From: 34-65-8 sp963529855
GTDB taxonomy: Bacteria; Pseudomonadota; Alphaproteobacteria; Sphingomonadales; Sphingomonadaceae
Direction: 5' to 3'
Length of the DNA: 64,000 nt
Assembly (NCBI GenBank): GCA_963529855.1
Contig: CAURZK010000002.1
Location: 540,856-604,855, forward strand
Below the pieces are notes generated by a model. It was given only the letters and a program-made list of their open reading frames with translations. It had not been told where the DNA came from and ran no database searches. The position numbers and the translations under genes were made by a program. Positions 60,767-64,000 of the stretch are shown one piece after another. The number at the start of each line of letters is the position of its first letter. Positions within the stretch are counted from its first letter, which is position 1.

Positions 60767-62032
60767 ATGGCAGTGTTCGCGCCATCCGTAACGGGGGAGG
60801 CATTGGGCCTTGCCGCCAGTCTCGCGTGCGGAGCGATGGTGGGCATTGAACGAGGGTGGCGGCTACGCGCCATTCGCGAAGGCGGACGGGTTGCCGGGGT
60901 GCGAACCTTCACTTTGCTTGGCCTGCTGGGCGGCCTTGCAGCGGTGGCCGCGAGCCGGGTCTCGCCCCCGCTGGCAGCCGCAACCGGCGCGGCGGTGCTG
61001 GGCGGATTGACGTATGCCTACTGGCATGATCAGAGCCAGCGCGATGCCACCAGTTTCGTCGCTGCCCTGGTGACGTTCCTGCTCGGCGTACTGGCCGCGT
61101 CGGGCGCGCCGGGGCTCGCCGTCGCGGCCGCGGCGATAACCGTGCTCATCCTCGCCACCCGGCAGCAAAGCCACCATCTGCTGCGGCATCTGAACCGGCA
61201 GGACATACATGCCTTCGCACGCTTCGCGGTCGTCGCAGGCGCGGTACTGCCGTTCCTTCCGAACCGCCCGATGGGCCCGCTCGACGCCTGGAACCCGTTC
61301 GAGCTGTGGCTGGTGGTCGTATTGGTATCCGCCTTCTCTTTCGCCGGTTACATCGCCAATCGCACGGTCGGCGCGCGGCGCGGAGTACTGGCGAGTGCGC
61401 TGATCGGCGGCGCCTATTCATCCACGGCCGTTACCGCCGCTCTGTCGCAGCGCCTGAGCGCCGGAGAACAGGGGCCCTTCGTCGCCGGGATCCTGTTGGC
61501 GAGCGGCGTGATGTTCATCCGGGTAATTATCCTGGTGGCTATCCTTTCGCCTTCGACCCTGCCGGCGTTTCTGCTCGCGATCGGCCCCGCGGCCGCGGTA
61601 GGCGTGCTGATCGCCTTGGTCGCCTGGTTGCGATCACCCTTGCCCGCCGGCAAGTCCGAGGCGACCGTGCCGGGCAACCCGATCGAAATCGGCCCTGCGC
61701 TGCTCTTTCTGGCGGTCGTGGCGTTTGCTGCGGTGGGCGCACGCTGGGCACAGTTGGAGTTCGGCGAACGGGGCATTGCCACCACCCTGTTCCTGACCGG
61801 GATTCTCGATGTCGATGCCGCCATAATCACCCTGTCGCACTTACCCGCAGCAACCATCGATCGAGCGACAGCAGCAATCGCGCTGGCGGGGACAGTCATT
61901 GCCAACATGTCGGTCAAAATGCTGGTGGTGGGGCTGACTGCGCGGCAGCAGGGTACAAATGCACTGGTCGGACTGGGAGCGAGCCTTGCGGTGCTGGTTG
62001 CCAGTGTTGCCTGGCGATTGATGACGCGGTGA
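60767..62032 (+). CDS. MgtC/SapB-DUF4010 membrane protein
   Basis: 421 residues, about 12 hydrophobic segments. N-terminal MgtC-like domain about 10-135 (LACGAMVGIERGWR, VRTFTLLGLLGGLAA) and C-terminal DUF4010 about 180-395 (LVVVLVSAFSFAGYIANR, GAYSSTAVTAALSQR). GGGAGGGG 7 nt before the ATG supports the start. Function unknown; MgtC-type proteins influence magnesium or membrane potential homeostasis. Confidence 0.87.
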   Translation: MAVFAPSVTGEALGLAASLACGAMVGIERGWRLRAIREGGRVAGVRTFTLLGLLGGLAAVAASRVSPPLAAATGAAVLGGLTYAYWHDQSQRDATSFVAALVTFLLGVLAASGAPGLAVAAAAITVLILATRQQSHHLLRHLNRQDIHAFARFAVVAGAVLPFLPNRPMGPLDAWNPFELWLVVVLVSAFSFAGYIANRTVGARRGVLASALIGGAYSSTAVTAALSQRLSAGEQGPFVAGILLASGVMFIRVIILVAILSPSTLPAFLLAIGPAAAVGVLIALVAWLRSPLPAGKSEATVPGNPIEIGPALLFLAVVAFAAVGARWAQLEFGERGIATTLFLTGILDVDAAIITLSHLPAATIDRATAAIALAGTVIANMSVKMLVVGLTARQQGTNALVGLGASLAVLVASVAWRLMTR

Positions 62033-62042
62033 GCCTCCGGCC

Positions 62043-62486
62043 TTAACGTCGTTTCAGCAAGCGTGCCATTGCTGCACGGCTATGCTTTGCTCCATCTTCC
62101 CCGGCAGCGTCTTCTTCCAGCCGGGCCCGGATCGCCTCGATCTCCGCGTCGGTCAGGTGTTCGATACCGATGAAGTCATTTCGGGCCGTCCGCATGGCGC
62201 GGATCACCTCGTCCAGCTTGGCCTGCAGCGCGGCAGCGTCGCGGTTTTGCGAATTCTGGATCAGGAATACCATCAGGAAGGTCGCGATCGTCGTCGCAGT
62301 GTTGACGACCAGTTGCCACGTATCCGACCATCCAAACCACGGCCCCGACCCTATCCATGCCAGGATAAGCGTTGCTGCCAGCACAAAAGCCGTGGGCTGG
62401 CCAGCCAGCCACGCGGTCCTGGTCGCGACTTGCGTGAACAGACGGTCCACGCAGACAGGTTCAGCCGCGTAATCTGGTCTCTTCAT
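62043..62486 (-). CDS. Low-affinity iron permease-like membrane protein (Fet4 family)
   Basis: 147 residues from the ATG at 62486, with GGGAGG about 7 nt upstream (a TTG two codons earlier is less likely). Two membrane helices (AFVLAATLILAWIGSGPWFG and TATTIATFLMVFLIQNSQNR) followed by DAAALQAKLDEVIRA, the pattern of the bacterial Fet4/PF04120 family. Despite the name, transport activity of the bacterial proteins is not established. Convergent with the DUF4010 gene, 10 nt apart. Confidence 0.85.
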   Translation of the reverse strand: MKRPDYAAEPVCVDRLFTQVATRTAWLAGQPTAFVLAATLILAWIGSGPWFGWSDTWQLVVNTATTIATFLMVFLIQNSQNRDAAALQAKLDEVIRAMRTARNDFIGIEHLTDAEIEAIRARLEEDAAGEDGAKHSRAAMARLLKRR

Positions 62487-62674
62487 CGCCAACCTCCCGT
62501 GACCGGAATGCCATCATTACGTCGCCGCGGTCATTGACAGGCGCTGCTTCCAGGCAAGGGAGGCGGCAAGCCGGTCATTCATCGAGCAGAGCCTAGAGGC
62601 AGCCGCGTCGCTCGCGCCGCAAGCGTGGCACAACGGGACACCCGCTCACGAATGAAACGAAATGCCGGGCGCGA

Positions 62675-64000
62675 TCAACCTTCGTTGCCCTCGTCGCCCT
62701 CGTTGCCTTCATCACCCTCATCGCCCTCGTTGTTTTCATCGCCCTCATTGTTTTCGTCGCCTTCGTTGCCCTCGTTACCTTCGTCGCCCTCGTTCCCCTC
62801 ATCGCCCTCATTGCCTTCGTTGTTTTCGTTGCCCTCGTTGCCCTCGTCGCCCTCGTTGCCCTCGTTACCTTCGTCGCCTTCGTTGCCCTCGTCGCCCTCG
62901 TTGCCTTCGTCGCCCTCATTACCTTCGTTACCCTCGTTGCCTTCGTTGCCTTCGTTGCCCTCGTCGCCTTCGTTGCCTTCGTTACCCTCGTTGCCTTCGT
63001 TTACGCCGTCCTCGTCGCCTTCGTCGCCTTCATCGTTCTCATCGTTCTCATCGTGCTCATCGTGCTCATCGTTCTCATCGCCTTCATCTAGCTCGTCGCC
63101 TTCATCGTCCTCATCGCCTTCATCGTCCTCATCGCCTTCGTCGTTCTCGTCACCCTCATCCAATTCGTCGCCCTCGTCGCCCTCGTCCTGGTCGTCGGCG
63201 TCAGCTTCGTCACCTTCATCGTTTTCGTCGCCTTCGTCCCCATCGGCATCTTCGTCACCTTGGTCGTCTTCGTCGCCTTCGTCGTTTTCGTCGTCTTCGT
63301 CATTCTCGTCGTCTTCGTCGTTCTCGTTGCCGTCTACCTCGTCATTATCCTCATCATTATCCTCGTCGCCCTCGTCGCCTTCATCGCCTTCATCGCCTTC
63401 GTCGTCCTCTACCCCTTCGTCCCCTTCGTCGTCCTCGTCGCCTTCATCGTCTTCATCCGCCTCATCGTCCTCGTCACCTTCGTCATTCTCGCCGCCCTCG
63501 TCGTCCTCATCCCCTTCGTCGTTCTCATCACCCTCATCTAGCTCGTCGCCCTCATCACCCTCATCGTCTTCATCATCCTCGTCGCCCTCGTCACCATCGA
63601 CCGGCTCGTCGCCCTCATCGTCTTCGTCGCCCTCATCATCTTCGTCGCCCTCATCATCCTCGTCGCCCTCATCATCCTCGTCCGCTTCGTCATCTTCATC
63701 GCCTTCATCTAGCTCGTCGCCTTCATCATCCTCATCCCCTTCGTCACCCTCATCACCATCGACAGGCTCGTCGCCTTCGTTGTCCTCATCCCCCTCGTCG
63801 TCCTCGTCTCCCTCGTCGTCTTCGTCCGCCTCGTCATCCTCATCGCCCTCATCCCCCTCGTCGTCCTCGTCCGTTTCGTCATCTTCATCGCCCTCATCCA
63901 GCTCGTCGCCTTCGTTGTCCTCATCCCCCTCGTCGTCCTCGTCTACCTCGTCGTCTTCGTCCGCCTCGTCATCCTCATCGCCCTCATCCCCCTCGTCGTC
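62675..64000 (-). CDS. Extremely acidic Asp/Glu/Gly/Asn tripeptide-repeat protein (5' end outside window)
   Basis: One uninterrupted minus-strand frame of 441 codons enters from beyond base 64000 and ends at TGA (62675-62677). It is built from xDE/xNE triplets: residues nearer the N-terminus are mostly DDE, GDE, ADE, VDE with rare LDE and two EPVDGDE blocks; the last about 110 residues are GNE/GDE repeats ending GNEG. I find no Lys or Arg in the frame. Codons GAA/GAG and GAC/GAT alternate freely while Asp/Glu order is kept, so coding on this strand is favoured. No family recognised; disordered, possibly Ca2+-binding or surface-exposed. No signal peptide can be judged. Confidence 0.65.
   Translation of the reverse strand, partial: DDEGDEGDEDDEADEDDEVDEDDEGDEDNEGDELDEGDEDDETDEDDEGDEGDEDDEADEDDEGDEDDEGDEDNEGDEPVDGDEGDEGDEDDEGDELDEGDEDDEADEDDEGDEDDEGDEDDEGDEDDEGDEPVDGDEGDEDDEDDEGDEGDELDEGDENDEGDEDDEGGENDEGDEDDEADEDDEGDEDDEGDEGVEDDEGDEGDEGDEGDEDNDEDNDEVDGNENDEDDENDEDDENDEGDEDDQGDEDADGDEGDENDEGDEADADDQDEGDEGDELDEGDENDEGDEDDEGDEDDEGDELDEGDENDEHDEHDENDENDEGDEGDEDGVNEGNEGNEGNEGDEGNEGNEGNEGNEGNEGDEGNEGDEGNEGDEGNEGNEGDEGNEGNENNEGNEGDEGNEGDEGNEGNEGDENNEGDENNEGDEGDEGNEGDEGNEG
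62675..64000. repeat. 9-nt-based low-complexity repeat tract
   Basis: DNA built from TCGTC/TCATC/TCGCC words in steps of 3 and 9 nt. Larger units recur irregularly: the codon for the rare Leu (CTA/CTG) in GDELDEGDE appears at 63089, 63539, 63710 and 63899, and the EPVDGDE block at about 63591 and 63754. The tract is likely prone to slippage and misassembly. Confidence 0.8.

Noticed and set aside
63260..63541. Plus-strand frame of pure Val/Phe/Ile/Leu/Ala
   Set aside because: It is the exact antisense of the Asp/Glu/Gly repeat frame; base changes fall at its first codon positions, so it is not the selected frame.
62675..64000. Possible CRISPR array
   Set aside because: Repeats are continuous 3/9-nt words with no unique spacers.

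Overview
This is a GC-rich stretch of a bacterial chromosome. The gene content points to an alphaproteobacterium of the Sphingomonadales (Erythrobacteraceae/Sphingomonadaceae-like): C4-pathway 5-aminolevulinate synthase, two large TonB-dependent receptors next to tryptophan-halogenase genes, a heme-ligand-conserving FixL with FixJ, the carboxyspermidine route to spermidine, and a LigD/Ku pair. The taxonomic call is an inference from gene content; no rRNA or tRNA gene was seen.

Layout. 1-5.3 kb: housekeeping (dprA end, plsY, murI, hemA) and a PAS-GGDEF-EAL-PilZ cyclic-di-GMP protein. 5.3-9.8 kb: nitroreductase and a polyamine block (ornithine decarboxylase with a long structured leader, carboxynorspermidine decarboxylase, carboxynorspermidine dehydrogenase). 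9.9-16.6 kb: threonine dehydratase-like enzyme, two tandem MAPEG membrane proteins, thioredoxin reductase, and a phosphotransferase/DUF6285/tyrosine-phosphatase operon facing an acyl-CoA dehydrogenase across an array of 21-bp-phased direct repeats. 16.6-22.5 kb: ligD-ku for non-homologous end joining, and a transketolase/AceE-like enzyme.

22.5-34.1 kb is a catabolic island. A leftward operon (GntR regulator, HMG-CoA-lyase-like enzyme, HyuA, HyuB, class III CoA-transferase, isochorismatase-fold amidase) diverges from a rightward operon (TonB receptor, a cysteine-free Asp/Glu-racemase homologue, two NTF2/SnoaL-like proteins). Palindromes with TGTATACA cores lie in the divergent promoter and over the lyase start codon. 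I infer uptake of a small cyclic amide/imide or related compound, ATP-dependent ring opening, deamidation, CoA activation and C-C cleavage. The substrate is unknown.

34.2-54.4 kb is a galactose-glycan utilisation locus: three GH43 enzymes, aldose 1-epimerase, a TonB receptor with two tryptophan-halogenase-family flavoproteins, a sugar ABC importer, and the full De Ley-Doudoroff set (galactose dehydrogenase-like, lactonase-like, DgoD, DgoK, DgoA) with a FadR/DgoR-like regulator. An 11-bp inverted repeat (TTRT-N3-AYAA) recurs in four divergent intergenic regions of this locus and suggests one regulon.

54.5-62.5 kb holds FixJ/FixL and stress or metal-related genes: three-BON-domain protein, universal stress protein, a frameshifted small membrane protein, a degenerate receiver, VIT1-like and DUF4010 membrane proteins, and an Fet4-like protein. 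The final 1.3 kb is one open frame on the minus strand encoding an extreme Asp/Glu/Gly/Asn repeat protein that runs off the window.
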